A stretch of 64,000 nt of DNA from Oxytricha trifallax (lineage: Eukaryota; Ciliophora; Spirotrichea; Sporadotrichida; Oxytrichidae): the NCBI GenBank assembly GCA_000711775.1, contig ARYC01019479.1, positions 1 through 64,000 on the forward strand, given 5' to 3'. Of this stretch, positions 12,829 to 23,383 are shown in pieces. The notes beneath the pieces are model-generated. The model did no database searches. It was given only the letters and a program-made list of their open reading frames with translations, and had not been told where the DNA came from. Position 1 is the first letter of the stretch. Each line of letters opens with the position of its first letter. The translations under genes and the position numbers were made by a program.

Positions 12829-13096
12829 ATGAATAAGAGAAAAATTTCAAGAAAACGCAATAAAAAGATTTTTTATAAGGAAGTTCAATAAAAGTATGAC
12901 CAAGATTTTATGTTTATGCGGAGTTAATAATATAATAATTATTATAATTTATATTAAATTATAAAAGTGGATCCTAAGGTTAATTCCATCATGCGTATTA
13001 CAGACATACTAAGTCTACAAAACTTTCTAAATTAGGGATATTCAACCGCGAGAATAACCCAAAGCACTCTATTAAATTCTAATCCAGGTCACCATT
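12829..13096 (+). CDS. 5-prime part of gene split by TBE copy A
   Basis: ATG at 12829 starts MNKRKISRKRNKKIFYKEVQ, a very basic, possibly nuclear-targeting N-terminus. It continues through VDPKVNSIMRITDILSLQNF and ends at NSNPGHH where TBE A is inserted. Removing the transposon with one ATT target copy leaves the reading frame in phase with the acidic frame that begins at 17206. A TGA falls exactly at the seam. The 89-aa piece could thus be a small complete protein ending at that TGA, or the N-terminus of the longer product. Confidence 0.5.
13094..13096 (+). repeat. 3-bp target duplication (ATT), left of TBE A
   Basis: ATT directly precedes the first C of the transposon and is repeated at 17203-17205. 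This fits the ANT target preference known for TBE elements. Confidence 0.85.
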
Positions 13097-13175
13097 CAAA
13101 ACCCCAAAACCCCTTAGTGAGGTTTATAAGTGCTTTGATTAGTAGGGTAAAGTTGGGGTTTTATTAGGGTTAGTA
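13097..13175 (+). repeat. TBE A left terminal inverted repeat
   Basis: About 79 bp, matching the reverse complement of 17124-17202. It includes the C4A4 telomere-like tip and the conserved inner sequence TTAGTGAGGTTTATAAGTGC. Confidence 0.9.
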
Positions 13176-13235
13176 AAGAAAACGCAAGTTTATTGAGACT
13201 TTAATATGTATTTAATGAGTATTAGTTTAATTATA

Positions 13236-14678
13236 TCACACGAATTTTACTTGCTTGTCTTTGTTGTATCTCTTGAATCTCGCTTTCTTTAGTGGTTCGA
13301 GCATATCGTCTAGGATTGTCTTGGATATGCTGGAGCTCTTACTATTATCTTCTCTACAATCTTCTTTATTTCTTAGCATACAACATCTTGTTTTATGTGC
13401 TTCTCAGCAAGATTAATTAATTATTTTTCATATTTTGTATTAATGTAAGTCATGCTCTCCATATCGCACTCTAAAATTATTGCAGCTACTGCACAAACAT
13501 CCCACTAAATAGAGACATTAGTCCATTTCTCTCTGATTGAAGTAACCTGGAGTACCAAGAACCTTGCTAAGGTTACAATCTCTTATCTTAAGGCTCTATT
13601 AAAATCGATTACAACTACTTCTAAAGGGCAAAGGTTTAGCATAACATTTTCAGGCTTCAAATCTCTATGAACGTATCCAAGCTCGTGAAGTTCCTAAACA
13701 CCCTTTATCATATTAGATAGAATATATTCAAGTCATCTGGGTATCTGTTTTAATATAGATAATCTCGGAGAGTCATTTCAAACTTTTTTAGCCTTAGTGC
13801 GATGAAACCAAACCCTAAAATAACACCATCTAGCTTGAGCAAATTCTTGCAATCTTTTTTCTAAGCCTCTCTAAGTACAAATATATTCGTTAGCAAACTC
13901 ATTTTGATACTGCTCGTTTTTAAGGAGATAGCTGAAAGGATATACCTTGTAGGCATAGTCATCAACCACTATGAGTCTTGCTTTAGCAGGTACGTTTATA
14001 TGTAAGTAGTTTTCAATACAACTGCTAAGGTCTACTGCATTTAGTGCAGGAATATACATGGCTCTCTCTTAAAAGCATGCTAAAAAGACATTACCAGAAG
14101 GTTGATTCATTAATTCTATTCGCTTCTGCCTCTTCAGCTTCTCCTGTTGTTCTTTTTAAGTCTCAAGATTATTAGATTTTCTTTTAGCGGGCACGAATTT
14201 CTAAGTCTCTTTATCTTAAATCAAGAACTCACTTAGGTGATGCTTCTGCATATGTTTCTTAACTTTAGCTGAGTGAGTATAAGACTTCTCACAAGTCGTG
14301 CACTAGTACCTGCCATCGACCTTATCATGCTTAAAATACACCTAGCTTTCCCAGAGTGAACCTCTTTCATATGTCTCTTCAAACTGGAATCAGAAGAGAA
14401 AAAATTTTAGCAGTCTTAGCATTCAAAAGTTTTAATCCTTTAAATCTGAAGCTGTTCCTTTTCTTCCTCAACATCTTTTATAAATGTTTAAACTTCTATT
14501 TCAGCTTTCTCTTTCATGTTTTAAACCTATATAATAAAAACCTGTGCTTCAAATTCAAGAGCTCTTAGCTCTGCCACCCTCTCAATATATATAACTTCTT
14601 ATTTCTTGATTGAACCAAGTTAAGCATTGATTGACCTGCTCCTAAAAGTGCCGCTCTACGATTTAAGTTGACCGCCAT
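13236..14678 (-). CDS. TBE 57-kD zinc-finger/protein-kinase ORF (copy A)
   Basis: ATG at 14678 (MAVNLNRRAALLGAGQSM) to TGA at 13236, about 480 codons, matching the 57-kD TBE product. The N-terminal third holds two C2H2 zinc fingers: FECQDCQNFFSSDSSLKRHM with KEVH, then CTTCEKSYTHSAKVKKHMQ with KHH. The C-terminal half is kinase-like: candidate ATP lysine in YAYKVYPF, catalytic loop YVHRDLKPENVML, metal site IDFNRA (Asn where DFG has Gly) and an APE-like GTPGYFNQRE. The end reads RFKRYNKDKQVKFV. Its role in transposition or excision is not known. Several one-base frame changes are present. Confidence 0.85.
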
Positions 14679-14689
14679 GTTTAAATTCA

Positions 14690-15240
14690 AATTTAAAATT
14701 CTATTATAAAGCTCTTAAAACCTCTATAGCTATAGCTGGACTATATAGGAGTTGCTACAGCATTAATGATGGTTTGATCTCACCTCTAAGACTTCATATT
14801 TATACACAGTTTATAACTATAATTTTTGTAATTTTGCACTTAATAATTTTGATTCTGGTACCAACTCAGATAAAGTTCAGGTTGGTACTGGTACCAATTA
14901 AGTTTAGAACCAGATTGGAACTTTTCCATTAAAACCTCACTGGATTAAAACTAGGTACTAATTAAGTTTTGGTACTATTAAATTGGTACCAATTAAACTT
15001 AAACGAATTTAGTACCAGTACTAATTAAATTTAAACAAATTTAGTACTAATTTAATGGAACTAAATTGATAAAAATGGAGCTCCATCACTGAAGTTTGTT
15101 ACAGCTTCTGCAAACCTTCTCCACGTATCTTACAGGGTTGACCTCCTATAAGATGCCCATATTTAATAGTAAGATTTTAAACAATAGGATCCAGAAGTCT
15201 ATAAATTAAAACTTGAAATTCATTAATAGGAAGAGGAACA
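14690..15240. repeat. TBE A central spacer with GGTACC/AATTAAG repeats
   Basis: Non-coding spacer between the 57-kD and 22-kD genes, where the two divergent genes would share upstream DNA. From 14850 to 15080 it holds many partly palindromic repeats of the type GGTACTAATTAAGTTT. A relic of the same spacer lies inverted at 22129-22400, and copy B has an equivalent repeat-rich spacer with a different motif. Confidence 0.6.
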
Positions 15241-15243
15241 AAG

Positions 15244-16023
15244 ATGGAATCATTCAATGAACAAATGAAAAGGGTTGGATCAAGAAATGATATCAAGATT
15301 CAGAAGCAAGGAGGATCTCTATCGATACCTTACTTAGCATGGTAAAATAAATTGATGTTAATCAACGATGTATACAGCTGGTCTATTCCTTCCAACGATG
15401 GAAGGTACTAAAATATCATTCTTAAAAGCAATACTCTGCGAGGAGAAGAAAGCTTTTAAAAACAAAGAAATCAAACTGATTGAAATACCTAACTACCCAG
15501 AGATTTCAGTCACAAATCTCTACGAGGATGCAATGAAAGATGATGAAGTGGTTATTTACCTTCCTAGCAAGAAGTAATTCTCAAATAAATTGCCTCAAAG
15601 AAACTTCTTCTTTGGTGTTCTTGGTACAATCAAAGAGGATTATTTGAGAGAGATTATTGAAGAAGCTCATAAGAAACGCTACTCTATTTCTCCTGAAGAT
15701 TAAATGAAGCAAGGAATACTAATAAGCGAGACGTGGCTAGCAGAGCTTAAGAAGCATCCTTATCTCTCTAGTAAGCTTTGATTTATAACTTTTTAGGGAA
15801 CCTGGAACTGGTATATTTCTAATGAAAGAGAATGCAAAGGTTCACAGAGAGAGAAAGTCTCAAACCATTCATTAAGTTAGCAAGAGACTTTATAGAAGTT
15901 TAAAAGTCTGATGAAATGAACATAGATGCTGGTGCTGGTACAAAGAGAAGAAACATGGGTCCTAGTAAAGCACCAAGAGGAAGAAAAGAAAGAGAAGCCG
16001 AATCCATTTAAGAGTTCGTTTAA
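15244..16023 (+). CDS. TBE 22-kD ORF (copy A)
   Basis: Starts at ATG 15244 (MESFNEQMKRVGSRNDIKIQ). The conserved core reads LFLPTMEGTKISFLKAILCE, IEIPNYPEISVTNLYEDAMK and KLPQRNFFFGVLGT, and the basic tail has GAGTKRRNMGPSKAPRGR. Copies B, C and D encode the same protein, so it is a family gene rather than a chance ORF; its function is unknown. This copy has two or three frame changes and one internal TGA. The 3-prime end faces the transposase end, and the open frame overlaps it antisense. Confidence 0.8.
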
Positions 16024-16036
16024 TATATGAAATAAT

Positions 16037-17100
16037 TCATTCGTTTAAGTCTAACACTTATTAATAAACATTCATTCTTCCTTTCCTTGCACATATCGTA
16101 GTCTAGTCTTTACCCACTCTCTTGCAACTACTCTGTATTAAGTCTACTGTGTCGATTTGTAGATCATGCATTAGGTGATACAGCAAGAGTTTCTTGTAGT
16201 GAGTCTTAATCTAACTCCAATAGAATTCGATTCCATTAATTGAGGACTGTAAGGAACGTTATACACAGGAGTTATCTTTAACTCTTCATAAGCTTTCTTA
16301 GATTCCTTAGTCTTATGAAGTGAGAGGTTATCAACAAACAGGATGATCTCTTGATCGTTGTACTTATCTCTTAGCTTATGTAAGAACTCTATATACAGCT
16401 CTCGCTTAATAGAGCGAGGATGAATAACATAAGTTTCTAAGCCTGAATCTTCACTGATACCAGCCAAAATTGCGTGAGTGACAACCTTAATTTTTTAGTC
16501 ATACACTTCTATATTATCGTACTTCTTGTACCAAGACTTATTAATAAAGGTGTTGAACGTAAACACAGCTTCATCAGCGTGTATGAACTTGATGTTATTA
16601 GTAATAGCTCTCTGCATTTAATCATATATATAGTTTAAATTATTACTATAAAATGGCACTGTAAAATCAATTACTCTCTTCACCCTGTTGACAGTCTTTA
16701 AAGTAATACCATTTCTTCTATAAATATTGGCTATAGTCTAAGGAGAGATACGCATGTCGGGAAACCTGCGATGAAACATCACAGCTCGCTAGTCTAATGG
16801 AAAGTGTGCCCAATACTTCAAAGTCTTCGAGTCGCAGAGGAAGTCAATATGAGCCTGAGAGAACTTTTATTTTCTTACAGGATGTTATCAAGAACCAGAA
16901 TTGAAATGCTAAACAGTTAACAAGCAGTGACACCTTACAGTCGAAGCACTCTTACACAATAGCTTTGCAATCGCACAATAATTCATCACTGGTTTGAGTT
17001 AGTCTATATTAATACTAGCACCATACCTAAGCTTAAGCAGTAAATCTAAATATTTCTCATCATAAATAGACCCCAAAAATCGCTAATTTCTATTTCTCAT
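16037..17100 (-). CDS. TBE 42-kD transposase, DD34E (copy A)
   Basis: ATG at 17100 (MRNRNQRFLGSIYDEKYLDL) to TGA at 16037, about 354 codons, the expected 42 kD. It is an IS630/Tc1-mariner-like transposase with catalytic residues in IKFIHADEAVF (D), ILFVDNLSLHK (D) and NGIEFYW (E, 34 residues after the second D). In ciliates such TBE transposases act in genome rearrangement as well as their own excision. This copy has a one-base shift just before the third catalytic residue and an in-frame TGA after FNSGS, which copy C shares. Confidence 0.88.
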
Positions 17101-17123
17101 TTTACAAACTGGCCTAATTTCTC

Positions 17124-17202
17124 TACTAACCCTAATAAAACCCCAACTTTACCCTACTAATCAAAGCACTTATAAACCTCACTAAGGGGTTTTGGGGTTT
17201 TG
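17124..17202 (-). repeat. TBE A right terminal inverted repeat
   Basis: Inverted copy of 13097-13175, ending GGGGTTTTGGGGTTTTG next to the ATT target copy at 17203-17205. Confidence 0.9.
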
Positions 17203-17205
17203 ATT

Positions 17206-17871
17206 GATAAGTCTTTTTCAATAGACAAAACTATTAAGATGACTGGGAATCTAATAGCGATAATTCAGACTGTGACTCCTCTTCCTCCTCGTACTAACTC
17301 TTCTCTTCTAACATTAAGTTTTCTCCAATAGTACATACCCTTGATAAGGACATCTACATATCAGAAGACGAAGATGATAAACTAATTATAACAAAGAACA
17401 AGAAATTGAAGAGTATGCTAAATATATTAATCAGCTAACTTCAAAGATACTTAAAATCAGTAGAAACGTAAAAATCTGTCCATAACTTTAAAATATTTCT
17501 AGACTTTAATTTACTTAAGGCAAGACTACCTTCCCTATTAGCAATTAAAATGTTGCTGGCTGCTAAAAATACTTCTTCATAAAAGGTTTAGGTCAATAAT
17601 TTTTCAGAAGAAAAGGATTAATAACATCCTAATAAAGAAGAAGTTGCTAACTAAAACACAAATAAAACATAGTAGTAAACTAGACCTTAACTAAACTCCT
17701 CTATCTCCAAAACCCTGAGAACCCTAAACCAAAACACCATTTAGTAGCTTACTAATTATACCTTCAACAGTTGAACAACCTAGTAATTGGAAAAGAGATC
17801 AAATTTCTAAACCTAAATTTCCAATGTTCTACAACTCCAGGTAATCCTCATTAAAATCTAAGTTAAGAGAT
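17206..17871 (+). CDS. continuation of the TBE-split gene, acidic protein
   Basis: About 190 codons without TGA after the TBE A seam. The frame gives an acidic, serine-rich start (DDWESNSDNSDCDSSSSS), then LDKDIYISEDEDDKLIITKN, a leucine-rich middle (ARLPSLLAIKMLLAAKN) and a Gln/Asn-rich end. One TGA near 17791 is followed by more in-frame sequence to another TGA at 17869-17871. The plus strand is A-rich as in 10872-13096. The low-complexity acidic composition suggests a nuclear or regulatory protein, but no domain is recognised. Confidence 0.5.
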
Positions 17872-18500
17872 GACTAACTAATATAGTCTTAACAAAAGGA
17901 AGAAATGGAAAATCCTGGGATAATAGACACCACTCTCAAACACAAAATAAAAACTAACGGAGAGCAAATCCTTAGTCATCTTTGAGAGTGAATTCTTAAG
18001 ATAAAATTTAAGGGTGCTAAATAGGAAACTTAAATATACGTTATCAACTATTCCTAAATCCAAATCTGATCATAAACTGATAAGATATTCAACAGATCCT
18101 ATTATTTACCACAAAGTCCTTTCTAAGTAAACATCTCATGGTAACAATCAATACTAGATCTTAAAGTTTTACTAAAAATAAAAGAGATTTATCTGAAATT
18201 ACTCTATAGTAGAAATATAATGATCAACAAGAATGACTACAGGATGTAATAGTTGAAAATACTTATTGACTGTAAAAGGATCAATAAGGATCCATAGTTC
18301 TAAAATTTTGAAATAGAACTTACCTCTCTTTCACAAGATCTTAAACATAGAGATAGACAAGAGAGTGCACTTCTCTTCAATTTAATTGATTAAAAAAGAT
18401 AAATTGAACAATTTTCATCAATTACTCGAAACAAAGAATCAAGAAAGAGACAAAAAAAAAGAACACAGAAGAAAAAAGAGAAAAAACATTTTTAATAAAG
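17872..18500 (+). other. A-rich, possibly decayed coding DNA
   Basis: The A-rich bias continues, and the frame of 17206-17871 stays readable apart from TGA roughly every 50 codons, which is also the chance rate. It could be the 3-prime part of the same gene in decay, or the bias could be incidental. Confidence 0.25.
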
Positions 18501-19814
18501 TGATGTCAATCAGATTAATAATTATTAACTAAAAGGGCTTGACCCTTACCACATTACCATATATTATAATCCGGAGTCCCTAGAGACCTCAGTGTGGATA
18601 CTAATTATTATTATAATAATTATTTCTTAACAATTTTATTAATAATAGATATAAATACGAGTAAAAATTTTGAAAATATGTAAATAAAATTATCTATCAT
18701 TATTGTCTTATCTACTCTAATTAGTATTATTAAAATTTGAGTATTTTTCAATATACTCTTTATTTCATTTTAGTCTTTTTTATCCTAAAAAATTGCACTT
18801 CTTAGGTTTATTCCCTTTTGTAAAAATAAAATAGTAGATATCATTTTGTATCTCTGCTTTAATTGGATGAAATAAATCTCTATCATCTTTCTTTTTTAAG
18901 TATTTTAAAATTTTTAATTAAATTGATAAAAATCAGCATGATTTATATAATTTCTCATATCAATATATTTATTACATTTTAAGGTATGATTAAATCAACA
19001 AAACAGGATTATAGAAAGAGATTGAAGCCTCTCAGTAAAATATAAAAATACATTTGTAGTTTGTAGATGTTTGTGATATATAAGACTAAATATTATTATT
19101 TATTTATCCTTTCATTTACAAATTAAACGGACAAAATTATGTTCACAGTAACATTAGAATTAATAGGGTTAGAATAAATGCAAGCGATAGGAATTTAGTT
19201 TAATGGAAGATAAGATAATTACCTATAAATTGTGTCAAAAATCAAAAAATATTGGATTATAGATGGAAGCATAAAAAATTAGAGTTAAGATACATTAAAA
19301 GATTTATGCATTTTAATATGCAGAAAGTAAATAATTTAAAGTTACCTATATAAATATTTTAGACTTTCTGAGATCTTAAAAAGATATCATTTCTTCATAA
19401 AAACATAACTGTCTAAGAATTTTGATATCATGTAAATAATAATTTAAAATTTTAATTTATATAAAGAATAGCAAAGAGCAACATTTAAGATTCCAACGGT
19501 GAATTAATGGTTCTATCAACTAAATCAATGTCAAAGAAAATAACTTCAATTTATAATTTGCAAGATATAACCAAAAGAGCTATGTATGAAATAGGGGAGC
19601 AAGGAAACGATTAAAAAAATAAATATATATATATATATACGAAAGATATTGTTTCAGTTGGAATAAATAGCACTCTAGACCCAAGCAAACTCAAATACAA
19701 TGAATACTTAGTAAGATATTTGAAGGATTAGGATTTCAGATATTTTGATGGCAAACTAAAGGAATATGCAAGTTTAAAGTATCTAATCTATATTTTTGTT
19801 TTTTTAATTTAATT
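18501..19814. other. AT-rich DNA, no gene seen
   Basis: AT-rich sequence with a (TA)n run near 19622-19640. No supported gene, RNA or repeat. Confidence 0.35.
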
Positions 19815-20861
19815 ATTAATCTAGTATAATCAAAATGGGGAGACAGTTAAAAATAAATGAAAAAAGAAATCAAATATAATTATGTTCATATCAAAATACA
19901 TTAGTAGAAAAAAAACAGTCTCTTATTTGAATTAAGATTAGAGATTTTAATTATCAATATTAGTGAACTATTCATACTTAAATTTAATTAATTTTTAATT
20001 TAATCAACTTTTTCTGATTCATTTCTATTTTAGGGCTTGTCTTATATGTCTAGCATTTATACTCATTGTTGCAACTTTTCTTGTGTGTTTTTTGTCAAAA
20101 AATTTTAGATATCTTCAGGGTATCTTCCTTAAGCTATCTTCAGGATATCTTCCTAAAAAAAAATTAAAAATTGAAGTTTTATAGTAGTAATAACAACAGT
20201 AGCAGTAATAACAACAATAATAGTAGAATCAGCAATAAAATTAATAAAATCAGTAATACTTACTGTTCTGCTGAAATTTTAGAGAATTTCAGAAATGTAA
20301 AATTTGTCAATTATTTGTTATTTTCATCATTATCTTCATCCTCATCTTCTTTATCAACATACTCAAAACATGAATTTAGAAAATTGGATTTTTTTAAGAA
20401 AAATCCCAGAACAGTAAGTATTACTGATTTTATTAATTTTATTGCTGATTCTACTATTATTGTTGTTATTACTGCTACTGTTGTTATTACTACTATAAAA
20501 ATTCAATTTTTAATTTTTTTTTAGGAAGATATCCTGAAGATAGCTTAAGGAAGATACCCTGAAGATATCTAAAATTTTTTGATAAAAAACACGCAAGAAA
20601 AGTTGCAACAATGAGTATAAATGCTAGACATATAAGACAAGCCCTAAAATAGAAATGAATCAGAAAAAGTGATTAAATTAAAAATTAATTAAATTTAAGT
20701 ATGAATAGTTCACTAATATTGATAATTAAAATCTCTAATCTTAATTCAAATAAGAGACTGTTTTTTTTCTACTAATGTATTTTGATATGAACATAATTAT
20801 ATTTGATTTCTTTTTTCATTTATTTTTAACTGTCTCCCCATTTTGATTATACTAGATTAAT
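19815..20861. mobile_element. foldback element, ~1.05-kb palindrome
   Basis: The left arm 19815-20270 is the near-perfect reverse complement of the right arm 20407-20861, with a 136-bp loop between. The outer ends read ATTAATCTAG and CTAGATTAAT. Each arm contains copies of ATCTTCAGGATATCTTCC and a trinucleotide-rich tract (AATAACAACAATAATAG type). The ORF that can be read across the loop is a by-product of these repeats. It looks like a foldback DNA transposon or a large MITE. No transposase gene is present. Confidence 0.85.
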
Positions 20862-20876
20862 ATAGAAAATGAAATT

Positions 20877-21094
20877 TTGACAGCAAATACAATTTGTAGT
20901 AAACTAATAGTGAAAAAGAAGACTCATAAGAGATTATGCAACTTTAGAAGAGGAGAAGCTGCCAAAAACACAAATACCGAGTGAGAATCACTGCATATAA
21001 AAATATGCTTAGAGTTAGAACAGGAAACAAAGGTCTCGTTAGTGATGTCCCGCACTTAGTGGAGAAAAATATTGTTGGAGTAATAAAAAGGTGA
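20877..21094 (+). CDS. coding-like segment, unknown protein
   Basis: Open to TGA at 21092-21094: SEKEDSQEIMQLQKRRSCQ, then HKYRVRITAYKNMLRVRTGN and KGLVSDVPHLVEKNIVGVIK. The basic, fluent composition and the raised GC (for example GATGTCCCGCACTTAGTGGA) favour coding. More coding-like pieces follow to about 21500 (ENVNYEQQRPDFKKSDQDET). No match to TBE genes was found. Function unknown. Confidence 0.4.
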
Positions 21095-21527
21095 TTACTA
21101 TATTCTGAGTGAAATGATTATTGAGATAAAGCAGATGAAAAGTTCAATTTGACTTCCTTATGCAATCATATCTGCAACATGTTTCTCTTTGTCAAGAGAA
21201 ATAGGTTCTTAATCATTTGTACAAACCCATAAATATTATTGGAATAATTTTAAACATTTACACGGAAGTGAAGGCTTTGGTTATCACAAAAAGAATTTCT
21301 GATTACTTAAAAATTTTAGGTATAGATGAGAGAATGTGAATTATGAGTAATAACGGCCAGATTTCAAGAAATCCGATCAAGATGAGACTTTTATTATATA
21401 ACATTTTATGAAGATATATTGATTAAATCTTGAAGAGAATATTTCCAATTTATGTAATAGAAGTTCCTTAAATAAACAAGTAAGACTTGCTTTAACATAT
21501 ATTTATAAATTAAAAATATTTGAAGAA

Positions 21528-21605
21528 ATGCAACCCCAACCCCTAACGAATTCCCTACAAATAAAAGCACTTATAAACCTGATTAAGGGGTTTTGGGGTT
21601 TTAAT
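21528..21605 (-). mobile_element. solitary TBE terminal repeat, decayed
   Basis: Resembles the right end of TBE A: AAAGCACTTATAAACCT, then GATTAAGGGG and TTTTGGGGTTTT. The inner part is diverged and the final G is lost. The orientation implies that the rest of the element lay to the left, but no TBE gene is recognisable there. Confidence 0.7.
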
Positions 21606-22128
21606 TAGGGATTATTTATTTTTGAAAGCATCATTTTCATTCTAGTTATGAAAAAATTAAAGTATTTTATAAGCATAATTTTTATACTTAACTTGTATGG
21701 TATCATATCTGCAAACATATTAAAGCTTTTTGATTAAGAAAAGATATTATTGACTTACATTTCTTTTTACTTTACTTTTTTCCCAAAAGTTATCACTTTA
21801 ACTGATCGTTTTAAGAAATTAGATGAGTACATCATTTCAAATATTTGGCATTTATGCTAAATTTTTTTTCAAATTTTCATCATAAAGCATTTTCAAATTC
21901 AAATAAATACTTTCATTTCTGTTTGCTGGCATTCTTTGTTAACATAATTTTGTTCAATACAAAAAAGTTTGATAACTTAAACAGTGTTAAAACTAAAAAT
22001 CAGCATTAATTGATTCATTTTAAGGTTTGTTAGATTTATTTTGTAATTTTTTAGTTTAAGAATTGTTATAAATTGAAATCAATCTTAAAATTGTGTATTT
22101 AAAATGTCACTAAAATTTTTGAACCCAT
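21606..22128. other. AT-rich DNA, no gene seen
   Basis: AT-rich DNA between two TBE relics. No supported feature. Confidence 0.35.
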
Positions 22129-22400
22129 TAAATATGGAAAACTTATAGGAGGTTAACCTAGTAAAGATAAGTGGGGAAAGTTTGCAAAAACTGTAACAAG
22201 TTTCAGAGATAAGTATTAATTTTAACCAAATAAATTCCATTAAATTAGTACTAAATTTGTTTAAATTTAATTAGTACTGGTACTAAATCAGTATAATTTT
22301 AATTAATACCAATTAAAAAGTACCAAAAAACTTAATTAGTACTTAGTTTTAAATTAATGAGATTTTAATGGAAAAGTTCCAGTTTAGTTTAAAACTTATT
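22129..22400 (-). mobile_element. TBE internal fragment (central spacer)
   Basis: Inverted, diverged copy of TBE A positions of about 14880-15160. Shared stretches include CTTATAGGAGGTTAACC, the run corresponding to CTGTAACAAACTTC, and the GTACTAATTAAG-type repeats through GGAAAAGTTCCAG. No coding part remains. The GC-rich repeat starts immediately beside it. Confidence 0.75.
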
Positions 22401-22405
22401 ATTAA

Positions 22406-22905
22406 ATTAGAAAGTTATAAGGATAGGGTGACCCACAGGGACCCGAGGGTGGAAACTTTCTAATAGAGCTTTCTAATACACTAAGGCCTACCGTGAGCAG
22501 GTAAGAGGTTGTTGGGCGCAACGCTTGAGGGACCAGTCGGTGGGGTTCAATCAGTCAGATCCTAGACTCCTCGAGTCGTCTGCACGCTAAGGATTTCCCT
22601 GCATAGATGAGTTACCTGGCTTGAGTTCAGTTTCCTAGGTAATAGGGAGCAGGATGAAGGTAAGCTCTGCCTTCGAAAGTAAGAAGACGGAAACCATTGA
22701 AGCCAACGATAAGTATTTTTCTCCCACACCGGGTTAGGGTGCTGAAGCTACCTCAGCGAAAGGATAGGGATTACGTTTCCCAGCAGCGGTGGGACCGGTA
22801 AGCGTTTTTCTCCATCTTCTATTACTCAGTTGGATCTTACAAGCTCTGTCCCCAGGTAAAAGCTGTGGTGACATCTTGATTTTGGGAAAAGACTAGGTAA
22901 TAGCG
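22406..22905 (+). repeat. GC-rich structured repeat, copy 1
   Basis: Far richer in GC than the rest of the window. It opens with an inverted repeat (ATTAGAAAGTT at 22406 with AACTTTCTAAT at 22454) around GGGTGACCCACAGGGACCC. A diverged copy lies at 35813-36195, sharing AACTTTCTA..ACTCTAAGG.CTAC, GCCAACGATA and GGGTTAGGGTGCTGAAGCTA. The stem-rich layout suggests a structured RNA or an RNA-derived retroelement, but I cannot assign a family. GGGTTCAATC resembles a pol III box B, but no good box A is seen. Confidence 0.55.
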
Positions 22906-23322
22906 AGAATGGTTTTTTCGGAGTTTTCTACTTTACGACTGCCACGTCACGGAAGTTTGTGCCCCAATCGTGGGCTTATAGTGAAGATACAGACCTGCCT
23001 TGGGCTTAATAGGGGTTTGAAAACATGGGGAATCTATGGCATTATCAACTTGCCTCAACTTAAGCGCAAAGGCCTCGAAACGGCCCCGTTTTGGATTTTC
23101 ACTCTCAATCATGCTCGATTGGGAAGATATTTCTACGACTGCCATGCATTTTTTATTTTCAGACAGCAATTATGGGTGCTTGACACTCATCTAAGAATTC
23201 AGAGCAGCTATTTCTATGCAATTATCTTAAAACTAGCAAATCAGCTAAACTTTGCATTAATATACATACATTCGCTATGTCCGTTCAAATACATTAGGAT
23301 AGCTAGTTATAATAATTAATTA
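22906..23322. other. GC-rich flank with overlapping ORFs on both strands
   Basis: Continues the GC-rich block. A 136-codon plus-strand ORF (22909-23319) and a 78-codon minus-strand ORF (22933-23169, with KRGRFEAFALKLRQVDNAID) are open even in the standard code. Short inverted motifs such as AAACGGCCCCGTTT are present. Neither protein is recognised, and ORFs on both strands are what GC-rich DNA gives by chance. The base composition, unlike its neighbours, hints at an inserted element or transferred DNA. Confidence 0.35.
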
Positions 23323-23383
23323 TGAGAAAATTAAATTCTTGATTAGTTTCTACAATTTCCTATTTTTTTCAATTTTATCAATA

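Larger units (their letters stand above)
13097..17202 (+). mobile_element. TBE: TBE transposon, copy A (4.1 kb, full length)
   Basis: 4106 bp, bounded by ~79-bp inverted repeats that begin CAAAACCCCAAAACCCC, i.e. telomere repeats at both tips. It carries three ORFs in the order known for TBE elements: a 57-kD zinc-finger/kinase gene on the minus strand at the left, a 22-kD gene on the plus strand in the middle, and a 42-kD transposase on the minus strand at the right. TBE elements are IS630/Tc1-mariner-like DNA transposons that are cut out of the genome during macronuclear development. All three ORFs here carry a few frame breaks, so the copy is probably not autonomous, although assembly indels could mimic this. 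Confidence 0.93.

Noticed and set aside
20171-20524. 117-codon Ser/Asn-rich ORF
   Set aside because: It spans the loop and inner arms of the foldback palindrome; the Ser/Asn run is translation of trinucleotide-rich repeat DNA.
22406-22905. GC-rich block as a group I intron, rRNA or SRP RNA
   Set aside because: I compared its motifs with remembered core elements of these RNAs and found no consistent match; a covariance search would be needed to say more.
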